Source of the DNA: an uncultured Bacteroides sp.
GTDB taxonomy: Bacteria > Bacteroidota > Bacteroidia > Bacteroidales > Bacteroidaceae
DNA: 7,585 bases
Assembly: GCA_900557355.1 (NCBI GenBank)
Contig: USSR01000329.1
Location: forward strand, 1-7,585
Direction: 5' to 3'
Below the pieces are notes generated by a model. That model was given only the letters and a program-made list of their open reading frames with translations. It ran no database searches and had not been told where the DNA came from. A program made the position numbers and the translations under genes. This document shows positions 1-7,576 of this stretch, piece by piece (position 1 is the first letter of the stretch; every line of letters starts with the position of its first letter).

Positions 1-979
1 GTACATCCCCTTTCTCAAAGCATTGCAAGGCATGTAAGGTTGCTATAAAGGCAGATGTACTTCCTTTTCCGTGATCTTCCTGTCCGCCAATATGGTTACA
101 ATAGAAAGAACTCCAGGGGTGTCCGCCACTGACTGTATTGGTTGCCGTCGCATAATCATATTCTACATCCCAGATAAATTCTTCATTATCATCCCCGCTA
201 TAATCTGCCCTCCATAGATTTGCAAAAGGAGTAACCAGATTACGTTTGGCTATTACATCATCTGCTGTTTGAGCTGCTTTAGAAAAATATTCCTTTTTAT
301 CCAGGTCCCAGGCTGCCGCCAGATAAGTTTTAGCCAGTAATGCACGTGCTGATTCTAGACTTGCACGTCCTCCTCCATTCTGCGCTGTGGACTTTTCGAG
401 TACTCCGTTAGCTACTACATTCTCCAGTTCTTCAATGATATAGGCGTATACGTCACTGGCAGCAGATTTTGGATAACCTGTCTGGGCATTGGCTACGTAT
501 TCTTTCATCAAAGGTACACCCCCGAAGGTGTTAACTAATATATAATAATAATTTGCAGCCAGTACGCGTGCTTCATCCACGCGCTTATTACGTAATATTT
601 CATCAATTTCTGCATCTTGGGCATAATGCTTCACGGCGTAAGCTGCACGAATTCCTTTATAACATGCTGTATAAAGTTCTTTCATTACGCTATTTTCCGG
701 ATTCAGGGTTTCATATTCATGCAATTCATCATTAATGTAGTTGCGTCCGTCGGCATACATGTCCGTACCTGCATTGAAATAGGTTGTATAACTGGAAGAG
801 GCATAAATATCCCGTAAAGTTTCATAGGCATTGGATACCAAGGATTCAAATCCCGACTTCGTAGAGAAGTATTCTTTGTCCGTCACGTTCGATTTATTAT
901 CCGTAGTTAAAAAACCGTCACAACTTACCATCCAGGCGGAGAAAACCAGCAGGATAGCTATATATATAAACTTTTTCAT
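1..979 (-). CDS. SusD/RagB-family outer-membrane glycan-binding lipoprotein (N-terminal 326 residues; gene continues past the window start)
   Basis: Cell-surface lipoprotein that caps the SusC-like transporter encoded just upstream and helps capture glycan at the outer membrane. Residues 1-19 form a lipoprotein signal peptide (MKKFIYIAILLVFSAWMVS), with the lipobox ending at Cys20 (MVSC) followed by DGFL, as is usual in SusD proteins. The hallmark SusD helix pair is clear at about residues 134-158: EARVLAANYYYILVN then FGGVPL. Further family-like segments are ASLESARALLAKTYL (206-220) and NEEFIWDVEYD (265-275). The ATG at 977-979 is chosen because it directly precedes the signal peptide. It lies 23 bp after the susC-like stop codon, so the two genes are almost certainly co-transcribed. 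SusD proteins are usually about 500-650 residues, so roughly the C-terminal half is missing here because the window ends, not because the gene is broken. Ligand specificity cannot be read from this part. Confidence 0.95.
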   Translation of the reverse strand, partial: MKKFIYIAILLVFSAWMVSCDGFLTTDNKSNVTDKEYFSTKSGFESLVSNAYETLRDIYASSSYTTYFNAGTDMYADGRNYINDELHEYETLNPENSVMKELYTACYKGIRAAYAVKHYAQDAEIDEILRNKRVDEARVLAANYYYILVNTFGGVPLMKEYVANAQTGYPKSAASDVYAYIIEELENVVANGVLEKSTAQNGGGRASLESARALLAKTYLAAAWDLDKKEYFSKAAQTADDVIAKRNLVTPFANLWRADYSGDDNEEFIWDVEYDYATATNTVSGGHPWSSFYCNHIGGQEDHGKGSTSAFIATLHALQCFEKGDV

Positions 980-1002
980 ATCACTTATCTTTGCTTTAAA
1001 AA

Positions 1003-4000
1003 TTAGAATTTGATGTTCGCACCTATTTGATAAGTCACTGAAGCAGGACCACCATCGGTCAGCTTGGCACCTGCCCATTCCGGGTCAAAGCCTTCATAGT
1101 CCGTGAAACAGAATGGGTTCAGTACATTGACGTAAAGGCGCAAATGTTGTAATCCGGCTTTAGCAATCCATTTCTTGGGGAATGTATATCCCAAGCAAAT
1201 GTTTTTTACTTTTACAAAAGAAGTCTTCTGATATTGGAATCCTTCTCCTTTTGCACTGCCTTTATCAGAGAAGTAGCCACCGGCCGATGTGTCCGAATTG
1301 TTAGGATAAGGATATTTGCCGTAATGAGTTTCAGTAGTATATACTATATCACCGGTAGCGTGATTGATGGTAGGCGTACCTTTAGGAATATAGAAATCCA
1401 TTGCCATGTGTTGGTTGCCACGGTCAGACCATTTCATGTATTTATCATGGAAATAGCTGCGTGACCACTGACCTTGCTTTGTATAAACCATTACCGAAAA
1501 GTCAAAACCTTTGTAGTACATGCTTGAACTCAAGCTTCCCATCCATTTAGGATCTGTGCAACCATATATCTGTTTATCTTCATCGGTGATTTTGCCATCA
1601 TTATTCCAGTCGTTTACAGCTACCTGTCCTTCATACCATTTGTAGTTCTTGCCATATTTGGCATAAAATTCCTGCAAGGTATAATGGATATCTCCATCTT
1701 TTGTATGCATAGTTACTCCTTTATCGGTGATGACATCGGTGTGAGTATAATCACGGAGTACATTCAAAGGCTTACCTATAAAGCGGTTGGAAGCTACCTC
1801 GTCTATTTTCCCATTGCTGAGTTCCAGTATTTTGTTCCAGTTCCTGGAGTAATTGAGGCTTAAATCCCAAGTGAAATTCTGGTTTCTGATAACTCCGAAC
1901 TGGACTCCCAATTCTACACCGGTATTGCGAACCGAGCCTACATTAAAAGTGGCTTTCGTTTCCCCTGTCTCAATGGGAACAATGCGATCCATTATCTGTC
2001 CGTCGGATAGCCTGTGATAGAAGTCGGCGGTCAGGTTAATGCGATTGTCCAATACGCTGAAATCTATACCGAAATCAAATTCCTTCACTTTTTCCCAGAT
2101 GAGCTTTGTGTTGACCAATCCATTGGGATAATAGCCTTGCACTTCCGATCCATCCAATACTACGTAGCTGGGACCTGAAGCTGTGGCAATCGTCACGTAA
2201 TCTCCTACGTTATTGTTTCCCGTAACACCATAAGACAGGCGTAGTTTCAAGTTATCCAACCAATCCGTATCTTTCAAAAAGTTCTCTTCCGACATGCGCC
2301 AGGCCAGAGCAACAGACGGGAACCATCCCCAACGTTTACCTTTGGCAAAACGCGAAGAACCGTCGGTACGTGCAGTAGCAGTAGCCATGTATTTACCCTT
2401 ATAAGAATAATTCAGTCGAAGAGCTCCGGATACTAATGTAGACTCTGTATAAGAAGAACTAATTTCTTTATCACCGGAAGCTTTATTCATTGCATGGAAT
2501 GAGAGCATATCGTCAGATATCCCAAATCCTTTCAGAGTATAGATTTCTTTGTCAGAACGATACATAGAGAACAGACCCATAGCGCCAAATGTATGATTAC
2601 CTATCGTCTTGTTAAAGTCAATCTGGTTATCCCAAGTCCAGTCCAAGCGGTCTGTAGTCTCAACTTCTGCAGAGTTCGTACCATTTATCTGATAATAATT
2701 CGATCCTGATGGATTACGGTCGTTCACTCCGGTTGCATTGAACATACCTTGCCGTCCATGATAAAAATTAGGTGAGAAAGTAGTTGTAAACTTCAAACCG
2801 TTCATAATATTGGCCCGCAAATAAACATTACCGAAAACATGAAATTTGCGTGTCTGATTCGTATAGTTTTCATCTGCCAGATCATTTAATGGACTGATAG
2901 TGGAAGTGAACTGTCCCGTAGACTCAAAAGCATCTTTTGAACCGGGATTGTTGATGATATTCCCATTTGCATCATAAGGTGCTACAAAAGGATTAAAATA
3001 AAAGGCATTCTCATAGGGGCAATATGTACTGTTTGTACTAAAATCATCCTGTACCGTATAGGCCATATTTACCGTGAAGCCGGCATCAAACACTTTTGAG
3101 ATTTTTCCGTCCAGAGCACCTTTAATATTAAACCGGGAATAGTTATTATGCTTGAACACATTTTCTTCTCCCTGGTACCCCAAGCCTAAACGATAATTAA
3201 GATTCTCAGTAGCACCATTTGCACTGATATAATGATTCTGTTGTGAGCCGGTCCTGGTAACAAGGTCGGTCCAGTCATAACCATCTGTTCCGGACATCAT
3301 CATTTCATATATCTTAGAATCCCTGTAGTTAGTCCCACCATCGCGTTTTAAGAAGGTAGTTTCTAAGTCAGATTGCTTTATTTCATAGTGAGGAATTCCA
3401 TTTGCATCCACTCCCTTACGACTGGAACCGTCAAAAGCCTCAGAAGTCAGGACAGTGTGGCGTGCGAAACGATAGTCGATAAACTCTTGGGCATTCATGA
3501 AATCAGGCATACGCGCTACTTTCCGAATACCATAGTAGCCGTCGTATGATATAGATACGCGTTGAGGTTTTCCTGCTCCTTTGGCACCTTTCGTAGTAAT
3601 CATTATCACACCCGCGGAGGCACGCGAGCCATAGATGGCGGTAGATGAAGCATCTTTCAATACATCCACGCGTTCTATATCTTCCGGGTTCAGGAAATCC
3701 ATAGATGAGCATACAATACCATCAATGACATAAAGAGGGGAAGCCTGTTTGTTGATGGAAGCTTGACCACGTATCTGTATATTAAATCCACCGCCGGCAC
3801 GGCTGTTGGACTGGGTAATGTTGACTCCCGGAACTGCTCCCTGCAATGCATCTTCCAGGCGAGTGGAACCTCTGGCGGCAAGTTTTTCGGAAGAAATGGA
3901 GCCTACCGCACCTGTTAAATCCGATTTCTTCATTGTGCCGTATCCCACCACTACGACTTCATCCAGTGTTTCAGCATCTTCCGATAAAGTCAAGTTAAAA

Positions 4001-4329
4001 GAAGTCTGTCCTTTAACTTGTACTTCCAGTGTTTTATATCCGATAAAACTAACCTGGATAGTTCCATTGGCCGGAACATCAGAGAGGGTGAAATTACCAT
4101 CCATATCAGTTATTGTGCCATTAGTAGTACCTTTCAACACAATACTGGCTCCGATGACGGTTTCTCCGTTAGTGTCAGTTACAGTTCCCTTAATTTTGCC
4201 GGTTTGCTGAGAAGAGTAAGTCGGTTCCGGTTCATTAGTTGCATGCGCTACGTGACTACCGGAAAGAAGCACCGCGCAAATCATAATCGCTATCAGCGAT
4301 TTTCTGTTTCCATAGAAAATAAGTTTCAT
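1003..4329 (-). CDS. SusC/RagA-family TonB-dependent outer-membrane glycan transporter
   Basis: Complete 1108-residue TonB-dependent transporter that imports oligosaccharides across the outer membrane with its SusD partner, powered by TonB-ExbBD. A signal peptide covers residues 1-30 (cleavage likely after AHA). Residues about 44-115 are the carboxypeptidase-regulatory-like domain (GKIKGTVTDTNGETVIGASI, then GTITDMDGNFTL). The SusC signature and TonB-box-like segment LDEVVVVGYGT is at 122-132. The plug follows to about residue 250, with LEDALQGAVPGVNI, IQIRGQASI, SPLYVIDGI, DVLKDASSTAIYGSRASAGVI. The rest is the beta-barrel, ending in GANIKF with the expected C-terminal aromatic residue. Residues 907-918 (DWNNDGKITDED) form an EF-hand/dockerin-like calcium loop that is common in barrel loops of this family. 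The length is normal and no frameshift is seen. The ATG at 4327-4329 is supported by the signal peptide and by AAAGG about 10 nt upstream. The upstream promoter carries candidate activator sites. The substrate cannot be determined from this sequence. Confidence 0.97.
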   Translation of the reverse strand: MKLIFYGNRKSLIAIMICAVLLSGSHVAHATNEPEPTYSSQQTGKIKGTVTDTNGETVIGASIVLKGTTNGTITDMDGNFTLSDVPANGTIQVSFIGYKTLEVQVKGQTSFNLTLSEDAETLDEVVVVGYGTMKKSDLTGAVGSISSEKLAARGSTRLEDALQGAVPGVNITQSNSRAGGGFNIQIRGQASINKQASPLYVIDGIVCSSMDFLNPEDIERVDVLKDASSTAIYGSRASAGVIMITTKGAKGAGKPQRVSISYDGYYGIRKVARMPDFMNAQEFIDYRFARHTVLTSEAFDGSSRKGVDANGIPHYEIKQSDLETTFLKRDGGTNYRDSKIYEMMMSGTDGYDWTDLVTRTGSQQNHYISANGATENLNYRLGLGYQGEENVFKHNNYSRFNIKGALDGKISKVFDAGFTVNMAYTVQDDFSTNSTYCPYENAFYFNPFVAPYDANGNIINNPGSKDAFESTGQFTSTISPLNDLADENYTNQTRKFHVFGNVYLRANIMNGLKFTTTFSPNFYHGRQGMFNATGVNDRNPSGSNYYQINGTNSAEVETTDRLDWTWDNQIDFNKTIGNHTFGAMGLFSMYRSDKEIYTLKGFGISDDMLSFHAMNKASGDKEISSSYTESTLVSGALRLNYSYKGKYMATATARTDGSSRFAKGKRWGWFPSVALAWRMSEENFLKDTDWLDNLKLRLSYGVTGNNNVGDYVTIATASGPSYVVLDGSEVQGYYPNGLVNTKLIWEKVKEFDFGIDFSVLDNRINLTADFYHRLSDGQIMDRIVPIETGETKATFNVGSVRNTGVELGVQFGVIRNQNFTWDLSLNYSRNWNKILELSNGKIDEVASNRFIGKPLNVLRDYTHTDVITDKGVTMHTKDGDIHYTLQEFYAKYGKNYKWYEGQVAVNDWNNDGKITDEDKQIYGCTDPKWMGSLSSSMYYKGFDFSVMVYTKQGQWSRSYFHDKYMKWSDRGNQHMAMDFYIPKGTPTINHATGDIVYTTETHYGKYPYPNNSDTSAGGYFSDKGSAKGEGFQYQKTSFVKVKNICLGYTFPKKWIAKAGLQHLRLYVNVLNPFCFTDYEGFDPEWAGAKLTDGGPASVTYQIGANIKF

Positions 4330-4349
4330 AGGCCAACCTTTTTAAATTA

Positions 4350-4370
4350 GACATTAAAGTTTTTAACGTC
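4350..4370 (-). promoter_or_regulatory. Small inverted repeat at the expected susC transcription start
   Basis: On the plus strand GACATTAAA (4350-4358) and TTTAACGTC (4362-4370) are inverted copies with eight of nine positions paired, the ninth being a G-U pair in RNA, around a 3-nt spacer. It begins where transcription would start from the -7 box at 4372-4379. In RNA it would give a weak, AU-rich 5' hairpin, and in DNA it could be a protein site. It could also be chance in AT-rich DNA. Confidence 0.35.
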
Positions 4371-4371
4371 A

Positions 4372-4379
4372 CAAAGGTA
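4372..4379 (-). promoter_or_regulatory. Promoter -7 box of the susC-susD operon
   Basis: On the minus strand the sequence TACCTTTG fits the Bacteroidota -7 consensus TAnnTTTG exactly. It would start transcription near 4366, giving a leader of about 37 nt before the susC ATG. No TTTG or TTG is found at the -33 position (around 4398-4402, reading CATTCC). A good -7 box with no -33 box is what an activator-dependent promoter looks like, and candidate activator half-sites sit exactly there. Confidence 0.7.
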
Positions 4380-4394
4380 GTTGGCTGGTTGTTC

Positions 4395-4436
4395 GGAATG
4401 GGTGAAGCATCGTCCGGTAAGGTTGAAACATGTTCC
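4395..4436 (-). promoter_or_regulatory. Candidate activator site: two direct repeats spaced 21 bp
   Basis: On the minus strand GGAACATGTTTCAACC (4436-4421) and GGACGATGCTTCACCC (4415-4400) match at 12 of 16 positions and are offset by exactly 21 bp, two helical turns. If transcription starts near 4366, they lie at about -34 to -49 and -55 to -70. That is the spacing and placement of AraC-type half-sites at directly activated promoters such as araI1/araI2. The adjacent regulator ends in an AraC-type DNA-binding domain, so it is the obvious candidate to bind here. The repeat is seen directly; the binding is inferred. Confidence 0.55.
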
Positions 4437-4465
4437 TTCTACCTTTTAAGAACATGTTTCAACCT
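4420..4465. repeat. Perfect 16-bp inverted repeat between regulator stop and susC promoter
   Basis: AGGTTGAAACATGTTC (4420-4435) and GAACATGTTTCAACCT (4450-4465) are exact inverted copies separated by 14 bp. Each arm also contains the self-complementary core AACATGTT. The low-coordinate arm doubles as the distal copy of the 21-bp direct repeat, so three copies of one motif lie here: two in the same orientation and one inverted and further upstream. The repeat begins 17 bp after the regulator stop, so a transcript could fold it into a strong hairpin. No U-run follows, which argues against a standard intrinsic terminator. An operator role is preferred, with a terminator or RNA-stabilising 3' hairpin as the alternative. 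Confidence 0.8.
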
Positions 4466-4482
4466 CACTTATGCAGGGGAGA

Positions 4483-7365
4483 TTATGCGTTTTTAGCCGC
4501 TTTCATCGCGTATTCTGTCGGCTGCATACCAAATTCTTTCTTGAAACAGATGGAAAAGTACTTGGGGTCATTGAAACCTACTTGATAGGCGAGGTCGGAG
4601 ATACGTATGTTCTTATTCTCATCCATAATGTTGCAGGCGGCCTTCAGGCGGATGCTGCGTACAAAGCCTGTCGTATTCAGCCCCGTCAGTGATTTGAGTT
4701 TCTTGTGCAGGGTGGTGCGGCTTGTCGCCATTTCATCGATAAATTGGGGAACGTCAAAGTCCGTATCACTCAGATGCCTGTTCACACAAGCAATGGCATC
4801 CTGCAAGAACTTCTCATCGTCCGAAGCGATGTTCGTAAAGAACTGGAATTTGATGTGATGCACCTTGTCTGTTTCCCCTTTTTGCAGATATTTCCGGTTG
4901 CGCAGCAGCAGCCTTCTGCGTACCTCCCACCATATTAATGCCAAGACTGATACGGATATGAATGCATAAACAAGATATGCCCACCAAGTGGCCCAGAAAG
5001 GAGGTTTGATGGTTATTTCCATTTTCCGTATTTCTCCCCAATCTCCATTCTCGTTCGTGGCACGTAGCTCAAAGACGTATTCTCCCGGAGATAGTTTGGA
5101 GTAATAGGCATTGCGGTTGGAGGCATTTACATAATGCCAGTCGGTGTCGAGTCCTTGCAATCTGTAGGCGTAATTATTCTGTTGGGGATGATTGTAAGTG
5201 AGGGAAGCAAAGCATATGGTGAAATTGGAATATGCGGCAGGGACAACGAGTTGTTCCGTAAAATCGGCGGTGAAAGGGCTGATTTCTCTTCTTTTATTTT
5301 CCGGCATCTGCTCCAATGATTTTCCGTCTATCCATATATCCGTAATGCATAAAGAGACATCAGAGTGATTTCCTTCGGCCATTTTAGAGTTGAACGTAAC
5401 GATGCCGCGACTGCAACCGAAGTAGAAAGTCCCGTTACGATAGAAGGATGCATTCTGATTGAAGAAGTTATCGGCCAATCCGTCGGCCACCGTAAATATC
5501 CGCACCCGTCCTTTCTCTTCTCCGGTAATTGTCAGCTTCACCAGTCCCTGGTTAGTGCCCAGCCAAAGGTTTCCGTTATTGTCTTCCTCCATGCTGCCAA
5601 CCATATCTCCCGGCAAATTGTATTCCTGATGAACAGACCGAAAGCAGTCATTCTGTGCGTCATACAGGCAAAGCCCGCTTCCTTCCGTTCCCACCCAGAC
5701 CTTTCCACTCTTATCCAGAAGAAAGCAAAGTGGGGTGTTGACCGGTAACAAGCCATTTTCAATACAGTAGTTCTTGCATTGCAAAGACCCGGGTTGTTCC
5801 ATATTGCCGGTGACGTGAACGATACCATTATTATTGGTTGCCAGCCACAGAGAGCCGTTATTATCTTCCATGATGCTGGTTATCTCTTTAGAAAGTAATT
5901 TATCGGCATCGGGCAATTGATTGAAACAGTATTCGCGGCCATCCTGATAACGCACACTAAGCCCCTTATAGGTGCCTAACCACCAATTCCCTTTCCGGTC
6001 TTCGTGCACCCAATAGACTAAATCGTGAGGGATAAAACCGCAATTCGAGGCCCTGTATTGGTGGACAATCTCCCCATCCCGGCAAGCTATCACCCCGCCA
6101 TCATGGATAGCAAGCAGCACCTCCCGGGCGGATGGACTGTAAGAAATATGATAGGGGCGCTTGGAGGGAATCAAAGTCACTTTCTCGTCTTCCGACTGAT
6201 AATCAATTCCATATCCGAAGCCTACCCAGGAAGCTCCGCTTTCTTCCACATACAAGGTAGAGATAATATCCGTAAAAGATTTCCCGTTGCCACGCGGATA
6301 AAAAACTTCAAAAGGACGTGTACGGGTATTCACATGAAAGACTCCGGCGCCTTTGGTGCCAATCCACATCAAGCCATTTTTATCGCGAAAGACGGTGTTC
6401 ACTTCACGGACAGGCAGATAGTGTTCTGAACCCGACTCTCGGTAGTTTATAAATTTCCCTTCATCGGTCAAGTCCATGATGCTGACCCCATTCCGTGTAC
6501 CCAGCCATAACGAATGAGTTTGCAGGTCTTCGTGAATGGAATAAATATAATCGGAAGAGAGGGACAGCGTGTTAAGAGCATCGTGCTTATAAGCTTTTTC
6601 TACAGATAATATCTTCTTATCAGGAGAGAAGTTTACCTTATACAGCCCGGAACCGCTTGTACCTATCCATAATGCACCTTTTGAGTCTTGGAATAAAGCC
6701 AATACGGAGTTGCTTTCATCCAACGGAGGATAGTGTATAAACTTATTCTCCTTTATATTATAGTGGAAAAGTCCATCCTGCCATGTGCCAATCAATAAAT
6801 CACCGTTTTCATCTTCAAGCAAGGTTTGAATGTTGATTTGCTCGGGTACTTCACCTTTGCAATTCTTGCTTGTCATTAACTCTAATGTATCTAGCTCTGC
6901 ATTATAACAAGCCATTCCACGGATATATCCCAGATAAACTTTATTATCTTTGGTTACGTGAATTTCGTTCAAGCGATGTTTGCTTATTCCTTCCAGCTTC
7001 ATTTTCCTCATTTTGCCTGTTTGCTTATCGAGTACGCAAAGTCCTTCATGCGTCCCTATCCAAAGGCGGTGGGAATAATCTTCTTCTACGCAAATCACAT
7101 TATTATTAACCAAAAGTCCGGGAGTGTAAAGGTTGGATTTATATGTACGAACTTCGTAACCGTCGTAACGGAATAATCCATAGAATGTAGAAATCCAGAT
7201 ATATCCATCCCTGTCCTGATAAACCTGGTGAACCATGCTGTTGGGTAATCCTTCCGGTGTGGAGAATTGCTTGAATTCCAGATTATCGAAGCGGGTCTGT
7301 GCTTGTCCGGAAAGAAATGATAAGGTTATTATCAGGAGAGCCAATGCTGCTTTAAGTGTTCTCAT
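4483..7365 (-). CDS. HTCS-derived membrane regulator lacking kinase and receiver: Reg_prop propellers, Y_Y_Y, one TM helix, AraC HTH
   Basis: Likely inner-membrane sensor and transcription activator of the neighbouring susC-susD operon. It has 960 residues. A signal peptide covers residues 1-22 (LIITLSFLSGQA). Fourteen propeller blades follow, marked by repeats such as LWIGTHEGL (101-109), LWIGTSGSGL (232-241), LWLGTRNGV (286-294), MWIGTKGAGV (333-342), VWVGTEGSGL (556-565) and LWLGTNQGL (600-608), which fits two seven-bladed propellers. A Y_Y_Y domain lies at about 724-787 (YAYRLQGLDTDWHYV, LSPGEYVFELRATNENGDW). A single TM helix (about 791-814) is followed by basic residues (EVRRRLLLRNRK), so the C-terminus is cytoplasmic. 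The cytoplasmic part is KFQFFTNI (839-846), the start of an HTCS H-box, joined directly to ASDDEKFL (847-854), which resembles the segment after the receiver. AraC HTH motifs follow (DEMATSRTTLHKKLKSLTG, 877-895; ISDLAYQVGFNDPKYFSICF, 922-941). The H-box histidine, HATPase and receiver are absent. A typical HTCS is about 1300-1450 residues, so roughly 400 are missing, with the frame intact. Confidence 0.93.
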   Translation of the reverse strand: MRTLKAALALLIITLSFLSGQAQTRFDNLEFKQFSTPEGLPNSMVHQVYQDRDGYIWISTFYGLFRYDGYEVRTYKSNLYTPGLLVNNNVICVEEDYSHRLWIGTHEGLCVLDKQTGKMRKMKLEGISKHRLNEIHVTKDNKVYLGYIRGMACYNAELDTLELMTSKNCKGEVPEQINIQTLLEDENGDLLIGTWQDGLFHYNIKENKFIHYPPLDESNSVLALFQDSKGALWIGTSGSGLYKVNFSPDKKILSVEKAYKHDALNTLSLSSDYIYSIHEDLQTHSLWLGTRNGVSIMDLTDEGKFINYRESGSEHYLPVREVNTVFRDKNGLMWIGTKGAGVFHVNTRTRPFEVFYPRGNGKSFTDIISTLYVEESGASWVGFGYGIDYQSEDEKVTLIPSKRPYHISYSPSAREVLLAIHDGGVIACRDGEIVHQYRASNCGFIPHDLVYWVHEDRKGNWWLGTYKGLSVRYQDGREYCFNQLPDADKLLSKEITSIMEDNNGSLWLATNNNGIVHVTGNMEQPGSLQCKNYCIENGLLPVNTPLCFLLDKSGKVWVGTEGSGLCLYDAQNDCFRSVHQEYNLPGDMVGSMEEDNNGNLWLGTNQGLVKLTITGEEKGRVRIFTVADGLADNFFNQNASFYRNGTFYFGCSRGIVTFNSKMAEGNHSDVSLCITDIWIDGKSLEQMPENKRREISPFTADFTEQLVVPAAYSNFTICFASLTYNHPQQNNYAYRLQGLDTDWHYVNASNRNAYYSKLSPGEYVFELRATNENGDWGEIRKMEITIKPPFWATWWAYLVYAFISVSVLALIWWEVRRRLLLRNRKYLQKGETDKVHHIKFQFFTNIASDDEKFLQDAIACVNRHLSDTDFDVPQFIDEMATSRTTLHKKLKSLTGLNTTGFVRSIRLKAACNIMDENKNIRISDLAYQVGFNDPKYFSICFKKEFGMQPTEYAMKAAKNA

Positions 7366-7391
7366 ACTGCATGCTATTAGATTTCATTGGG

Positions 7392-7399
7392 CAAACTTA
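7392..7399 (-). promoter_or_regulatory. Promoter -7 box of the regulator gene
   Basis: On the minus strand TAAGTTTG matches the Bacteroidota -7 consensus TAnnTTTG in full. It lies 26 bp upstream of the regulator ATG (7363-7365) and would give a leader of about 20 nt. The -33 position has only TATG (near 7416-7419) in place of TTTG, so basal expression is probably modest, as expected for a sensor gene. No strong Shine-Dalgarno sequence precedes the ATG. The start codon choice rests on the signal peptide that follows. Confidence 0.6.
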
Positions 7400-7421
7400 C
7401 GAAAATCTTGGAATTCATAGC

Positions 7422-7576
7422 TTCTTTCTTAGGCACTTTTATTCTTTTTCCCTACCAACGCTTAGTTCTTTGCCTACGAATGCTTATTCTTTCCACCGTG
7501 GAGTTTTTTTCTTTCCACCATGGTGGAAAGAAAAAAACTCCGTGATGGAAAGAAACTTTCCCCACGGTGGAAAGAA
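7422..7576. repeat. Periodic TTCTTT / AAAGAA array upstream of the regulator
   Basis: TTCTTT occurs at 7422, 7442, 7466, 7487 and 7509, spaced 20, 24, 21 and 22 bp. After the symmetry centre at 7520/7521 the complement AAAGAA occurs at 7527, 7549 and 7571, spaced 22 and 22 bp. Units include ATTCTTTTTCCCTACC and AGTTCTTTGCCTACG on one side and TTCTTTCCACCGTGG nearer the centre. The spacing is close to two DNA turns. The array may continue beyond the window. It could be a decaying tandem repeat, a small non-coding repeat element, or a multi-site protein target. No coding capacity is seen. Confidence 0.6.

Noticed and set aside
3806..4210. Plus-strand open frame of 134 codons antisense to susC
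   Set aside because: It lies wholly opposite the conserved N-terminal domain and plug of the SusC-like gene, shows no recognisable domain or signal peptide, and is low-complexity in Ser/Val/Pro, as expected for an antisense shadow.
4418..4425. Plus-strand antisense promoter TAAGGTTG (DonS-like antisense RNA)
   Set aside because: It has one mismatch to TAnnTTTG and no convincing -33 box, and it overlaps the repeat motif, so there is too little support to annotate an antisense RNA.
4420..4465. Rho-independent terminator of the regulator gene
   Set aside because: The stem is strong, but the minus-strand sequence after it reads TACCGGACG with no U-run, and the motif recurs as a direct repeat further downstream. 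An operator explains more, though a terminator role is not excluded.
5538..5828. Second minus-strand frame of 96 codons inside the regulator
   Set aside because: It overlaps intact propeller coding sequence in another frame, and the main frame is uninterrupted, so it is neither a frameshift product nor a separate gene.
6025..6429. Plus-strand open frame of 134 codons antisense to the regulator
   Set aside because: It lies opposite well-formed propeller blades; no family features or promoter support it.
4483..7365. Pseudogene or frameshifted HTCS
   Set aside because: The frame is open throughout, the signal peptide, TM helix and both HTH motifs are intact, and the linker is in phase. The missing domains are a clean in-frame absence, not a broken reading frame.
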